Made by a program: the position numbers and the translations under genes. DNA of 64,000 nt from Pseudomonas sp. BCA17 (GTDB lineage: Bacteria; Pseudomonadota; Gammaproteobacteria; Pseudomonadales; Pseudomonadaceae). Positions 45,944 to 53,853 of the stretch are shown piece by piece; the stretch's first letter is position 1; every line of letters starts with the position of its first letter. Location: the NCBI RefSeq assembly GCF_004519405.1, contig NZ_SGWI01000002.1, forward strand, positions 186,001 to 250,000, given 5' to 3'. Under the pieces are notes generated by a model. It had not been told where the DNA came from. It did not search any database and saw nothing but the letters and a program-made list of their open reading frames with translations.

Positions 45944-46935
45944 AGCGTACGCACCTCAACCTCGACGCCCGTGCAATACGGAGCCTGGAACGCGGTGCAG
46001 ATAATCGGCTGCAACGGTTCGAGGATTTGCAGTTGCGCCGCCCCTGCGCTGTGGATGGCGTAGTCGATCCAGCTGGGGTCCACCCGCCCCTCCAGGCGAT
46101 GGCAGGAGTCTGCATAGGTTTGCAGCAGTTTCTGGGCGGCGACTTGAGTGAGCCCGGAGTCAGGTCCGGCGTTGATCCTGGCCACCACACGAATCTTGTA
46201 GGGCTGAATCTGTGCGCCCTGGACGGTGACCAGATCGGTCTCCGGTCTCACATCAGGCCGTGCGAAATGGCGCCGCACACCGTCAAGCAAATCGGCGGAT
46301 GGCGTGCCGTCGCCTTCTCGTGAAAGCACAGTGACCATCACTTCACCCGGCGCAGTCCGTCGACCGTTGCCATCCTTGACCTGGGCGGCATAGCCGTCCG
46401 GGTCGAAGGTGTAGCTGACGGTCACGACGCCCGGCGTTGCACTTTGCACTTTCACCGCAGGGCGTTCACCCAGGGTGAAGACCTCGCGGCGATACTGCAT
46501 GCGTGAGCCTGCCGCCGGCGCATGGGGTGCCAGGTAGTAGCGCAGTCGGGCGTCGTCGTCGCTCTCCAAGGTCGGCGGCACCGGTGGGAAAGCGGCCGGG
46601 TCGCCGGGGTCGAGTACTTGTCGTTCCAGGCCCATGTCGGCCAGGCGCGCATCCAGGTTACTGCCGGTGGCCCACCACGCCAGCATCTGCTTGATGCGGG
46701 CGTTATATTTGCGTTCGTGGGTCTGCAGGCGCACACAAAAAGCTTCCAGGGCCAGGGTCAACAGTTCGCTTTCGTTGTCGAGGCTGACCTTGAGTTTCGC
46801 CGCGCTTTGCGGCGCTCGGGTGGCGACGTAGTCGACGACAAACGCCTTGAATTCGGCCAGCAGCGGTTCGAATTCATCCACCGCAATAATGGCCGGCTCC
46901 GCCAGTTGGTTCTGGCCAGGGATCAGCATGCTCAT
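45940..46935 (-). CDS. Baseplate assembly protein gpJ
   Basis: The 331-residue protein is the gpJ baseplate wedge subunit (LLTLALEAFCVRLQTHERKYNARIKQMLAWWATGSNLDARLADMGLERQV ... VTVSYTFDPDG, LLDGVRRHFARPDVRPETDLVTVQGAQI). Start ATG overlaps the gpW stop by four bases. Corresponds to PA0618. Confidence 0.94.
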   Translation of the reverse strand: MSMLIPGQNQLAEPAIIAVDEFEPLLAEFKAFVVDYVATRAPQSAAKLKVSLDNESELLTLALEAFCVRLQTHERKYNARIKQMLAWWATGSNLDARLADMGLERQVLDPGDPAAFPPVPPTLESDDDARLRYYLAPHAPAAGSRMQYRREVFTLGERPAVKVQSATPGVVTVSYTFDPDGYAAQVKDGNGRRTAPGEVMVTVLSREGDGTPSADLLDGVRRHFARPDVRPETDLVTVQGAQIQPYKIRVVARINAGPDSGLTQVAAQKLLQTYADSCHRLEGRVDPSWIDYAIHSAGAAQLQILEPLQPIICTAFQAPYCTGVEVEVRTL

Positions 46936-47264
46936 GTCACGACCTCGAAGGTTTGTTGGCGGTTTTTCCAGGTACCAGCGAAACGCAGCAGCAGGCCGGC
47001 ACCCTGGCGTGTGGCGACGATGACCTGGGGTTGAAAGTCGCCAATGCCGTTCTGGGTGTTGTAGAACGCCTGGGCAGCATGGCTCTGGGCGAGGATCAGC
47101 AAGTCATCGCCGAGGTTCTGACCCAGCAGTTGCGGGATCATCGAACCGTACAGCGGGCGCTTCTGGCGAGTGCCTACGGGAGTGGTCAGCGCTCGGGTGG
47201 CGCGCTGCACAAATTGCAGCCAGTCATCGACGGCTGCCCCGGTGTTTCGATCGATGCCGATCAT
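46932..47264 (-). CDS. Baseplate wedge protein gpW (gp25-like)
   Basis: The 110-residue GPW/gp25 protein begins MIGIDRNTGAAVDDWLQFVQRATRALTTPVGTRQKRP and shows the lysozyme-like gp25 fold pattern. It helps start sheath polymerisation. Twelve bases after gpV. Confidence 0.94.
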   Translation of the reverse strand: MIGIDRNTGAAVDDWLQFVQRATRALTTPVGTRQKRPLYGSMIPQLLGQNLGDDLLILAQSHAAQAFYNTQNGIGDFQPQVIVATRQGAGLLLRFAGTWKNRQQTFEVVT

Positions 47265-47276
47265 GGGATGTCCTTA

Positions 47277-47885
47277 TCACGGGCTGATGACTCGACCTTG
47301 GTGGTCCACCACCGGGCCGCTGAAGTGCGCGCCGCCGGCATCCAGCACCAGGCGAGTGCCGCCGATTTGCAGGATGATGCCTTGGGCGTTGAGGGTCAGG
47401 CTGGCGACACCGACCTTGACGTCGACTTGCTCGCGGGAACCGCTGAACGCAGTGGGACCGTTGACCCAGTTGAAGGTGTGGCTGGCGTCGTCGTAATCGC
47501 TTTGGGTGCCGTCTTGATGCCGACGCCGGGTCAAACTCGCAATGCTGGAAACCGACGGGAAGCGATCACTGTTCAAACCGAACAAGGCCACGGACTGCCC
47601 CCCACCTTCCCCGCCGCCATAGTTGAACAGCAGGCATTGTTCGCCCACGGAGGGGATGCGGGTTTCAGTCTGCGCACCGGCGCTGGGGTTGAAAAAGCGT
47701 ATGGCCGGGGTGAGCAACTCACCGTGGCTGACCTTGCAGGTATTACTGGCAGCGTCGACCTCCTGGCACACGCCGATGCGACAGAAACTTTCGGCGCGAC
47801 GATAAAGGTCTTCGAGCTGGGCTTCCATTTCCGCCAGGCGCTCGACAATCGGCCCCAGTTGCATGCGTAACAGCGCGTCGAACAT
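47277..47885 (-). CDS. Baseplate spike protein gpV
   Basis: The 202-residue spike has an OB-fold start (FCRIGVCQEVDAASNTCKVSHGELLTPAIRFFNPSAGAQTETRIPSVGEQCLLFNYGGGEGGG) and a C-terminal beta-helix-like tip (LTLNAQGIILQIGGTRLVLDAGGAHFSGPVVDHQGRVISP). It is the needle that pierces the outer membrane. Corresponds to PA0616. Confidence 0.93.
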   Translation of the reverse strand: MFDALLRMQLGPIVERLAEMEAQLEDLYRRAESFCRIGVCQEVDAASNTCKVSHGELLTPAIRFFNPSAGAQTETRIPSVGEQCLLFNYGGGEGGGQSVALFGLNSDRFPSVSSIASLTRRRHQDGTQSDYDDASHTFNWVNGPTAFSGSREQVDVKVGVASLTLNAQGIILQIGGTRLVLDAGGAHFSGPVVDHQGRVISP

Positions 47886-47888
47886 GGG

Positions 47889-48404
47889 CTACTCCGACAA
47901 GGGTTTGTATTGAGCGGGGTCGTCGATGTTCGAGACGTCCCAGGTGCAGGCAAACAGCGGTTGGCCTGTGGGATCGTTGAGCAACACAGGCCCGATATAG
48001 AGTGTTTGGGTGAAAGACACAGTCCAGGTGTCGTAGTCCGTCCCTGCGGTAGCCCGGGGCGTGGGAGCGGCGACGATGTTCGTCGGCAGATCACACTGTA
48101 ATTGGGGCAGGTTCCACCGGTTATCCAGCACCAGATCCATGAGCCGGCTGGCCAGGTCGCAGGCATCAAATGGCAATGCACCTGGCGCGACCATGGCCTT
48201 GAGCGAAATCACCAAGGCGTGAGCCTTGCGTCCTTCGCGGGAGCGGATGCCCGGGCCGTTGCCCTCGACCGTAATCATCACACCGGTTTCGCCACCTGTG
48301 CCCTGGAAGTCCTGATGACTGCCAACCCTCAGGTCAGGGAAGGCAACGTGCAGCGCCTCACCGATGGCTTGGGGCAGTTGAGAGGGTTTTTCGATAAGCG
48401 TCAT
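47889..48404 (-). CDS. Tailocin structural or completion protein (PA0615-like)
   Basis: The 171-residue protein (LPQAIGEALHVAFPDLRVGSHQDFQG ... TYDTWTVSFTQTLYIGPVLLND-like YDTWTVSFTQTLYIGPVLL) sits between holin and spike, the place of PA0615 in the R-pyocin. Its role in that particle is not established; a tail-completion function is inferred from position. Confidence 0.75.
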   Translation of the reverse strand: MTLIEKPSQLPQAIGEALHVAFPDLRVGSHQDFQGTGGETGVMITVEGNGPGIRSREGRKAHALVISLKAMVAPGALPFDACDLASRLMDLVLDNRWNLPQLQCDLPTNIVAAPTPRATAGTDYDTWTVSFTQTLYIGPVLLNDPTGQPLFACTWDVSNIDDPAQYKPLSE

Positions 48405-48426
48405 TTAAGTTGCGTCCTTGCAGCGG

Positions 48427-48765
48427 TTACTGCGGATCCTGGCGGGACCCTTCATTGATCCCGATGCGCTTGGCTGCCCACCGCTCATAAAGGCCGATGG
48501 CAACGTCGGCACCGGCCATGGCGGTCAAGCAACCAATGGCACCGGCGGTCCAGATTGACATGCCGGCCGCATAGCACAGCATCAGGGCCGAGACCCCGCA
48601 GACCATGCAGGCTCCAGAGCGCAGGGCCAACCGGCGGACCAGTGACCACCCACGGGCACCCTCCTTGTCAGCGCGCCACATTTCGCCGGATACACCGCCA
48701 ATCACTGCCAATACGATGACCAGCCAGATGGGCATTTCCGCTAACGCTTGTTGTTCATTTGTCAT
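48427..48765 (-). CDS. Holin (PA0614-like)
   Basis: The 112-residue protein has three hydrophobic segments (IWLVIVLAVIGGVSGEMW, ALRSGACMVCGVSALMLCYAAGMSIW, AGAIGCLTAMAGADVAIGLY) and a charged tail (KRIGINEGSRQDPQ). It forms membrane pores that release the endolysin. CCAGGAGG lies six bases before the ATG. First structural/lysis gene of the tailocin operon, as in P. aeruginosa. Confidence 0.87.
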   Translation of the reverse strand: MTNEQQALAEMPIWLVIVLAVIGGVSGEMWRADKEGARGWSLVRRLALRSGACMVCGVSALMLCYAAGMSIWTAGAIGCLTAMAGADVAIGLYERWAAKRIGINEGSRQDPQ

Positions 48766-48834
48766 GTCACGCCTCCTGGCTGAGCACTAGATAGTCCGTT
48801 TTTCATTTACACATGCTTCGTTAGGTAGGCATTC

Positions 48835-48860
48835 CAAAAAGCCCGGTCGCCCGGGCTTTT
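48835..48860 (-). terminator. Leader terminator upstream of the holin
   Basis: AAAAGCCCGG pairs perfectly with CCGGGCTTTT around TCGC; five T follow on the minus strand. It lies between the tailocin promoter (about 49,240) and the first gene (48,765), so most transcripts would stop here unless antiterminated or the signal is suppressed. Confidence 0.85.
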
Positions 48861-49020
48861 CAGTAATGATTTCCTCGAACTTTCGGCGCTACTGGCGCGG
48901 TACGGTTCTTTCCTCAATGTTTTTCCGACCACGATCCCTGTCTGCCGGATAACTGCTTCTGGTGCTTTACGCTGCACACCCGGGTCAGTTGCCAACCCTC
49001 TGAACCGTTATTAGGCCGGT

Positions 49021-49170
49021 TCATCGCTGCCTGTTTTGTGCTTCATGTTCCTGAAGCAGGTTGAAACTAAAGAGCGCGGCATCCTTGCCGGTGTTGCCTG
49101 GCATCCCTGCCATCACTTCGATGGCGTCCTTGCCGATGTTGCGTGCCTTCCTTGTCTTCCTTGGCGGCAT
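49021..49170 (-). CDS. Possible 49-codon leader peptide
   Basis: ATG at 49170 has GGAGG eight bases upstream. The frame (MPPRKTRKARNIGKDAIEVM ... LLQEHEAQNRQR) is rich in Lys and Arg near its start and runs through the GGA-hairpin region. The first hairpin covers its start codon, so Rsm binding would block its translation. It shows no known family. It may be a real small regulator or a leader ORF; equally it could be chance. Confidence 0.35.
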   Translation of the reverse strand: MPPRKTRKARNIGKDAIEVMAGMPGNTGKDAALFSFNLLQEHEAQNRQR

Positions 49171-49212
49171 CCTTGCCGCCTCCACCAGACCTTGTTGGCT
49201 GGCTTGAGATGA

Positions 49213-49241
49213 AGAATATGCATGTATGCATATACAGTCAA
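49213..49241 (-). promoter_or_regulatory. Tailocin operon promoter with embedded repressor operator
   Basis: On the minus strand TTGACT (49241-49236) and TATTCT (49218-49213) are separated by exactly 17 bases. The spacer and -10 edge contain the perfect palindrome ATATGCAT-GT-ATGCATAT (49216-49233). Bound repressor would block RNA polymerase directly. Further AATGCA half-sites lie upstream at about 49240-49285. Confidence 0.75.
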
Positions 49242-49328
49242 TGCGTAAATGCATTTATTTTTGCCGATCAAATGCACAAATGCATTCCAGGCCTTGCAGG
49301 CAAAGGGTTTGGCGATTTTCTGTGGGCG

Positions 49329-49356
49329 AAAAAAAGCCCGCACAGTGGCGGGCTTT
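49329..49356 (-). terminator. Terminator of prtR
   Basis: AAAGCCCGC pairs with GCGGGCTTT across six bases; seven T follow on the minus strand, just after the prtR stop. Confidence 0.88.
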
Positions 49357-49372
49357 GTCTTACGTAAGAGGG

Positions 49373-50107
49373 TTAACGGGCGTACATGCCCCACCAGAAC
49401 ACATGACCGAGGATGCTGATCTGCTCATCCTGGATATCCTGGAAGCTGTAGTCCTCGTCCGGATGCTCATCTCGGTTGAAACTGCGCAGGCGAATCCCGG
49501 AAGGCAGGCGATAGAGCTGCTTCACCCGCAGCTGGCCGTTGTGATTGATGGCATACAGATCGCCATCGACTATATCGCCGATGCCGCTCTTGCCCGCATT
49601 CACCCCCACCGTGGCGCCGTCGCGCAGCACCGGCAGCATGCTGTTGCCACGCACCGTCACACACTTGGCCTGGTCGAACTGCACACCGTTATGCCGCAGG
49701 CTGCGCTTACCGAAACGCAGGCTGGCCTTCTCGCTTTCCTCGATGACGAATCTTCCTGATCCAGCAGCCAATTCAACCTCGCGCAGAAAGGGGATCGACA
49801 CCTCGTCATCATTAACGGGCGTGTCGTCGTCCCACAGGCTTATGTCCTTGAGTTCCGAATGCATCGGGTCGCGCCCCTCCTCCCGCGCAATGCCCACCGC
49901 TACGCGTCCGCGCAGTTGGTCGGTGCTCACGCGAAAATACTCGGCAATACGGGAGATGTGCTTGTCCGACGGATCAACGATCTTGCCGCTGAGAATCCGG
50001 GACAATGTGGATTGAGGCACGCCGGTACGCCGGTGAAGCTCCGTAGGGGAGATCCGGTCGCGGTCCAGCAGCTCTCTTAAGACGATAGAAACGTTGCGTT
50101 TTTGCAT
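49373..50107 (-). CDS. prtR: PrtR/CI-like S24 repressor of the tailocin
   Basis: The 244-residue protein has an N-terminal HTH (RDRISPTELHRRTGVPQSTLSRILSGK) and a C-terminal S24 peptidase domain. The LexA-type cleavage site is visible as Ala-Gly in VELAAGSG, the nucleophile in VRGNSMLPVL and the general-base Lys in GQLRVKQLYRL. RecA-stimulated self-cleavage would lift repression after DNA damage, as for P. aeruginosa PrtR. The start is MQKRNVSIV at 50107. It faces its own operator at 50146-50172. Confidence 0.9.
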   Translation of the reverse strand: MQKRNVSIVLRELLDRDRISPTELHRRTGVPQSTLSRILSGKIVDPSDKHISRIAEYFRVSTDQLRGRVAVGIAREEGRDPMHSELKDISLWDDDTPVNDDEVSIPFLREVELAAGSGRFVIEESEKASLRFGKRSLRHNGVQFDQAKCVTVRGNSMLPVLRDGATVGVNAGKSGIGDIVDGDLYAINHNGQLRVKQLYRLPSGIRLRSFNRDEHPDEDYSFQDIQDEQISILGHVFWWGMYAR

Positions 50108-50145
50108 AGCGCGGATATTGACGGGAGTTTTAAGGGTTGGCAAAT

Positions 50146-50172
50146 GCTAATTTGCATATTTTATGCATTAGC
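50146..50172. promoter_or_regulatory. Operator at the prtR promoter
   Basis: GCTAATTTGCATA and TATGCATTAGC form a near-perfect inverted repeat around TTT, 39 bases upstream of prtR. It shares the TGCATA core with the palindrome in the tailocin promoter, so the repressor probably controls both. Confidence 0.7.
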
Positions 50173-50304
50173 CATGCCTTTTACCTGCCCACTTATGACC
50201 TGCGAAGCTCCAACTTCGCGTGTTAACCTTGCGACCATTGCAAAATCAGCCGGGCCAGTGCCCCACCTTTGCCCCACTCCTTCAACGAATTTGCCAACTA
50301 TCTG

Positions 50305-52896
50305 ATGAGTAAAAACACTTCCGATCTGTCCTCCCACACCCCGATGATGCAACAGTACTGGCGCTTGAAAAACCAGCACCCGGATCAGTTGATGTTCTAT
50401 CGCATGGGCGACTTCTACGAGATCTTCTATGAAGACGCGAAGAAGGCCGCCAAGTTGCTGGACATCACCCTGACAGCGCGTGGGCAGTCGGCGGGGCAGT
50501 CGATTCCGATGTGTGGGATTCCTTACCATTCGTTGGAAGGCTATCTGGTCAAGCTGGTCAAGCTGGGCGAGTCGGTGGTGATCTGTGAGCAGATCGGCGA
50601 TCCGGCCACCAGCAAAGGGCCAGTTGAGCGCCAGGTGGTACGGATTATCACGCCGGGGACGGTGAGTGATGAGGCGTTGCTCGATGAACGACGCGACAAC
50701 CTGATTGCCGCGGTGTTGGGCGATGAGCGCTTGTTCGGCCTTTCCGTATTGGATATCACCAGCGGCAACTTCAGCGTTCAGGAAATCAAGGGCTGGGAGA
50801 ACCTGCTGGCGGAACTGGAACGTATCAATCCGGTGGAGTTGTTGATCCCGGACGACTGGCCGAAGGATTTGCCTGCCGAAAAGCGCCGTGGGACAAAACG
50901 TCGTGCACCGTGGGATTTCGAGCGCGATTCGGCGCTGAAAAGCCTGTGCCAGCAGTTTTCGGTGCAAGACCTTAAAGGCTTCGGCTGCGAGACCTTGACC
51001 CTGGCCATCGGTGCCGCCGGTTGCTTGCTCAGCTATGCCAAGGAAACCCAGCGCACCGCCCTGCCACATTTGCGTAGCCTGCGCCATGAGCGCCTGGACG
51101 ACACCGTGGTGCTCGATGGCGCCAGCCGTCGCAACCTGGAGCTTGATACCAACCTGGCCGGCGGGCGCGACAATACTCTGCAATCGGTTGTGGACCGTTG
51201 CCAGACCGCGATGGGCAGCCGCTTGCTGACTCGCTGGTTGAACCGTCCGCTGCGGGACCTGAGCGTACTGCAAGCACGCCAGTCTTCGATTACTTGCCTG
51301 CTGGACGGCTATCGCTTTGAAAAGCTGCAGCCGCAGCTGAAGGAAATCGGCGATATCGAGCGCATCCTGGCGCGGATCGGCCTGCGCAACGCGCGGCCCC
51401 GTGACCTCGCGCGCCTGCGCGATGCCCTCGGCGCGCTGCCGCAACTGCAAGTGGCGATGACCGAATTGGACACGCCGCACCTGCAACAGCTTGCGGTCAC
51501 CGCGGGCACGTACCCGGACCTTGCGGCCCTGCTGGAAAAAGCCATTATCGACAACCCGCCGGCGATTATCCGCGACGGCGGCGTGCTGAAAACCGGCTAC
51601 GACAGCGAACTGGACGAGTTGCAGTCCCTGAGCGAAAACGCCGGGCAGTTCCTGATTGATCTGGAAGCCCGCGAAAAAGCCCGCACTGGCCTGGCCAACC
51701 TGAAGGTCGGTTACAACCGCGTGCACGGCTACTTTATCGAGTTGCCGAGCAAGCAGGCCGAGTCGGCGCCGATCGATTATCAGCGTCGCCAGACCCTCAA
51801 GGGCGCCGAGCGCTTCATCACACCAGAGCTTAAAGAGTTCGAAGACAAGGCACTGTCGGCCAAAAGCCGCGCCCTGGCTCGGGAAAAGATGCTCTATGAA
51901 GCCTTGCTCGAAGACCTGATCAGCCAACTGGCACCGTTGCAAGACACCGCAGCCGCCCTCGCGGAGCTGGATGTGCTGAGCAACCTGGCCGAACGCGCAC
52001 TGAATCTCGACCTGAACTGCCCGCGATTCGTCAGCGAGCCGTGCATGCGCATCGTACAGGGCCGCCATCCTGTGGTTGAGCAGGTACTGACCACACCGTT
52101 CGTGGCGAACGACCTGTCGCTGGACGACGATACCCGCATGCTGGTGATCACCGGTCCGAACATGGGCGGTAAATCCACCTACATGCGCCAGACCGCATTG
52201 ATCGTATTGCTGGCTCACATCGGCAGCTTTGTTCCAGCAGCGAGTTGCGAGCTGTCGCTGGTCGACCGCATTTTCACGCGGATCGGTTCCAGCGATGACC
52301 TGGCCGGTGGCCGTTCGACCTTTATGGTGGAAATGAGCGAAACCGCCAACATTCTGCACAACGCCACCGAGCGCAGCCTGGTGCTGATGGACGAAGTGGG
52401 CCGTGGCACCAGCACCTTCGACGGCCTATCCCTGGCGTGGGCGGCGGCTGAGCGGCTGGCACACCTGCGTGCCTATACGCTGTTCGCCACCCACTATTTC
52501 GAACTGACCGTGTTACCGGAAAGCGAACCGCTGGTCGCCAACGTGCACCTCAACGCCACCGAGCACAACGAGCGCATCGTGTTCCTGCACCACGTGCTGC
52601 CAGGCCCGGCCAGCCAGAGCTATGGTCTGGCTGTGGCACAGTTGGCCGGCGTGCCGAACGATGTGATCACCCGCGCCCGTGAACACCTCAGTCGCCTGGA
52701 AACCACGGCCCTGCCCCACGAAACCGTGGTCGTAAGCACCGCCAAGGCCACCAGCAAGCCCAACACACCTCATCAGAGCGACATGTTCGCCAGCCTGCCC
52801 CATCCGGTGTTGGATGAGTTGGCTAAACTTGACGTGGACGACTTGACGCCGCGAAAAGCGCTCGAAATGTTATATGCACTGAAGACTCGGATATAA
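50305..52896 (+). CDS. mutS: DNA mismatch repair protein MutS
   Basis: The 863-residue protein finds mismatches and starts repair with MutL. The mismatch-binding Phe-x-Glu is in [13 protein letters not shown], Walker A is [13 protein letters not shown], and [12 protein letters not shown] and ATHYFEL follow. I start it at [19 protein letters not shown] (50305); the ribosome site is weak, and a few in-frame codons upstream are open. It forms the right chromosomal border of the tailocin cluster, and its 5' end is complete. Confidence 0.97.
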   Translation: MSKNTSDLSSHTPMMQQYWRLKNQHPDQLMFYRMGDFYEIFYEDAKKAAKLLDITLTARGQSAGQSIPMCGIPYHSLEGYLVKLVKLGESVVICEQIGDPATSKGPVERQVVRIITPGTVSDEALLDERRDNLIAAVLGDERLFGLSVLDITSGNFSVQEIKGWENLLAELERINPVELLIPDDWPKDLPAEKRRGTKRRAPWDFERDSALKSLCQQFSVQDLKGFGCETLTLAIGAAGCLLSYAKETQRTALPHLRSLRHERLDDTVVLDGASRRNLELDTNLAGGRDNTLQSVVDRCQTAMGSRLLTRWLNRPLRDLSVLQARQSSITCLLDGYRFEKLQPQLKEIGDIERILARIGLRNARPRDLARLRDALGALPQLQVAMTELDTPHLQQLAVTAGTYPDLAALLEKAIIDNPPAIIRDGGVLKTGYDSELDELQSLSENAGQFLIDLEAREKARTGLANLKVGYNRVHGYFIELPSKQAESAPIDYQRRQTLKGAERFITPELKEFEDKALSAKSRALAREKMLYEALLEDLISQLAPLQDTAAALAELDVLSNLAERALNLDLNCPRFVSEPCMRIVQGRHPVVEQVLTTPFVANDLSLDDDTRMLVITGPNMGGKSTYMRQTALIVLLAHIGSFVPAASCELSLVDRIFTRIGSSDDLAGGRSTFMVEMSETANILHNATERSLVLMDEVGRGTSTFDGLSLAWAAAERLAHLRAYTLFATHYFELTVLPESEPLVANVHLNATEHNERIVFLHHVLPGPASQSYGLAVAQLAGVPNDVITRAREHLSRLETTALPHETVVVSTAKATSKPNTPHQSDMFASLPHPVLDELAKLDVDDLTPRKALEMLYALKTRI

Positions 52897-53038
52897 CGCA
52901 GACGCTTGCAAGCTGGTAGACTCTCGCGCGGTTTGGGATGCTGCAGGCTTTTAGCCTGGCCTGCAGACTATCGCTCCCGAACCTCGCGAGCCCTGCCACA
53001 AAGGGTTTCGCTGCCGCCGCCTGAGGAGAAAATTAGAA

Positions 53039-53362
53039 ATGACCTTCGTCGTCACCGACAACTGCATCAAGTGCAAGTACACCGACTGCGTAGAAGTGTG
53101 TCCGGTGGACTGCTTTTACGAAGGCCCGAACTTCCTGGTCATCCACCCGGATGAGTGCATCGACTGCGCCCTGTGTGAACCAGAATGCCCGGCCGTCGCC
53201 ATCTTCTCCGAGGATGAAGTACCGGCAGAGATGCAGGAATTTATTCAGTTGAACGTCGAGCTGGCGGAAATCTGGCCGAACATCACCGAACGCAAAGATC
53301 CGATGCCGGATGCCGCGGAGTGGGATGGCAAAAAAGGCAAGATCGCAGACCTCATACGCTGA
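53039..53362 (+). CDS. fdxA: Seven-iron ferredoxin FdxA
   Basis: The 107-residue ferredoxin has Cys for one 3Fe-4S and one 4Fe-4S cluster ([19 protein letters not shown] and [17 protein letters not shown]) and the long C-terminal extension typical of the Azotobacter FdI/FdxA type. GAGGAGAA precedes the ATG. It converges on rsmZ. Confidence 0.97.
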   Translation: MTFVVTDNCIKCKYTDCVEVCPVDCFYEGPNFLVIHPDECIDCALCEPECPAVAIFSEDEVPAEMQEFIQLNVELAEIWPNITERKDPMPDAAEWDGKKGKIADLIR

Positions 53363-53377
53363 TAGCGTCGTCGTCCC

Positions 53378-53402
53378 AAAAGGCCCCTTGCGGGCCTTTT
53401 TG
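53378..53402 (+). terminator. Terminator of fdxA
   Basis: AAAAGGCCC pairs with GGGCCTTTT (loop CTTGC) and five T follow. Confidence 0.9.
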
Positions 53403-53436
53403 CGTTTGCGGATGGCGAATTCTTTTCTACGGGCAA

Positions 53437-53568
53437 AAAAAAGGGGCGGTTTGACCCGCCCACATTTTTTCCCTAGTCCCTGTATTCCTTTTCATCATCC
53501 TGATGAATCGCATCCTGCGACATTCCTTAAAACCATCGTTCCTTGATGGCTGTGTCAATCCGTGGACA
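53437..53568 (-). ncRNA. rsmZ: RsmZ small regulatory RNA
   Basis: The minus strand from 53568 reads TGTCCACGGATTGACACAGC and continues with eight GGA motifs, several in hairpin loops (CATCAAGGAACGATGG, CGCAGGATGCG, ATCAGGATGAT), and ends with GGGCGGG-TCAAA-CCGCCCC and eight T (53436-53461). Start, GGA spacing and terminator match RsmZ of P. fluorescens. It binds and removes RsmA/RsmE from target messages in the Gac pathway. It lies beside fdxA, as in P. aeruginosa. A GacA box lies about 175 bases upstream. Confidence 0.93.
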
Positions 53569-53576
53569 CAGGGCTG

Positions 53577-53604
53577 ATGTTAGAGAGTTCCAATAGAAGT
53601 TCAA
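53577..53604 (-). promoter_or_regulatory. rsmZ core promoter
   Basis: TTGAAC (53604-53599) and TAACAT (53582-53577) are separated by 16 bases and end eight bases before the predicted 5' end. Confidence 0.65.
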
Positions 53605-53740
53605 CGGGATGCGACTAACAGCCCCGCAAACATCCACACCCGAAATACGATAAATAATTCTTATATTTCAACTGGTTAGAAAAGTCTCTCGTCAATTAGA
53701 GACGCCCCTGCCCGGCAAAAAAACCAAATACTTACGAAAA

Positions 53741-53758
53741 CGTAAGCGAATGCTTACA
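53741..53758 (-). promoter_or_regulatory. GacA upstream activating sequence of rsmZ
   Basis: The minus strand reads TGTAAG-CATTCG-CTTACG, matching the TGTAAG-N6-CTTACA box of Gac-controlled sRNA genes except for the last base. The position about 175 bases before the RNA start is the usual one. Confidence 0.88.
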
Positions 53759-53811
53759 CGTACAATTGCGTAAAAGGGCAAACACGCTCTATTGACGGTA
53801 CTGCGGACAAG

Positions 53812-53840
53812 AAAAAGCCCCGACAAGTCGAGGCTTCTTT
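53812..53840 (-). terminator. Terminator of apbC
   Basis: AAGCCCCGAC pairs with GTCGAGGCTT (one mismatch) around AA; five T follow on the minus strand. Confidence 0.8.
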
Positions 53841-53853
53841 CCCTTCAACACGC

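Larger units (their letters stand above)
48835..49206 (-). ncRNA. Tailocin leader RNA with RsmA/CsrA-type GGA hairpins
   Basis: If transcription starts about seven bases after the -10 box, a leader of about 370 nt ends at the terminator 48835-48860. On the RNA strand it contains four copies of GGC-AAGGAU-GCC or close variants (49177-49166, 49134-49123, 49111-49100, 49089-49078). Each places a GGA in a hexaloop closed by C-G, matching the CANGGANG recognition element of RsmA/RsmE. The first has a 7-bp stem (GGCGGCA/UGCCGCC, 49180-49163). A fifth hairpin (49058-49039) has a 7-bp stem with loop GGAACA. It could be an Rsm-regulated leader or a free sponge RNA. Confidence 0.5.

Noticed and set aside
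48807..48995. 62-codon minus-strand frame ahead of the holin
   Set aside because: It begins with TTG without a ribosome site and runs through the leader terminator; no family resemblance.
33541..50304. Integrase, attachment sites or a tRNA target for the tail cluster
   Set aside because: Looked for at both borders; no integrase-like frame, no tRNA and no convincing direct repeats at cinA and mutS edges.
50161..52359. 732-codon open frame antisense to mutS
   Set aside because: It mirrors the codon pattern of mutS, has no family features and no ribosome site; GC-rich genes often leave such open antisense frames.
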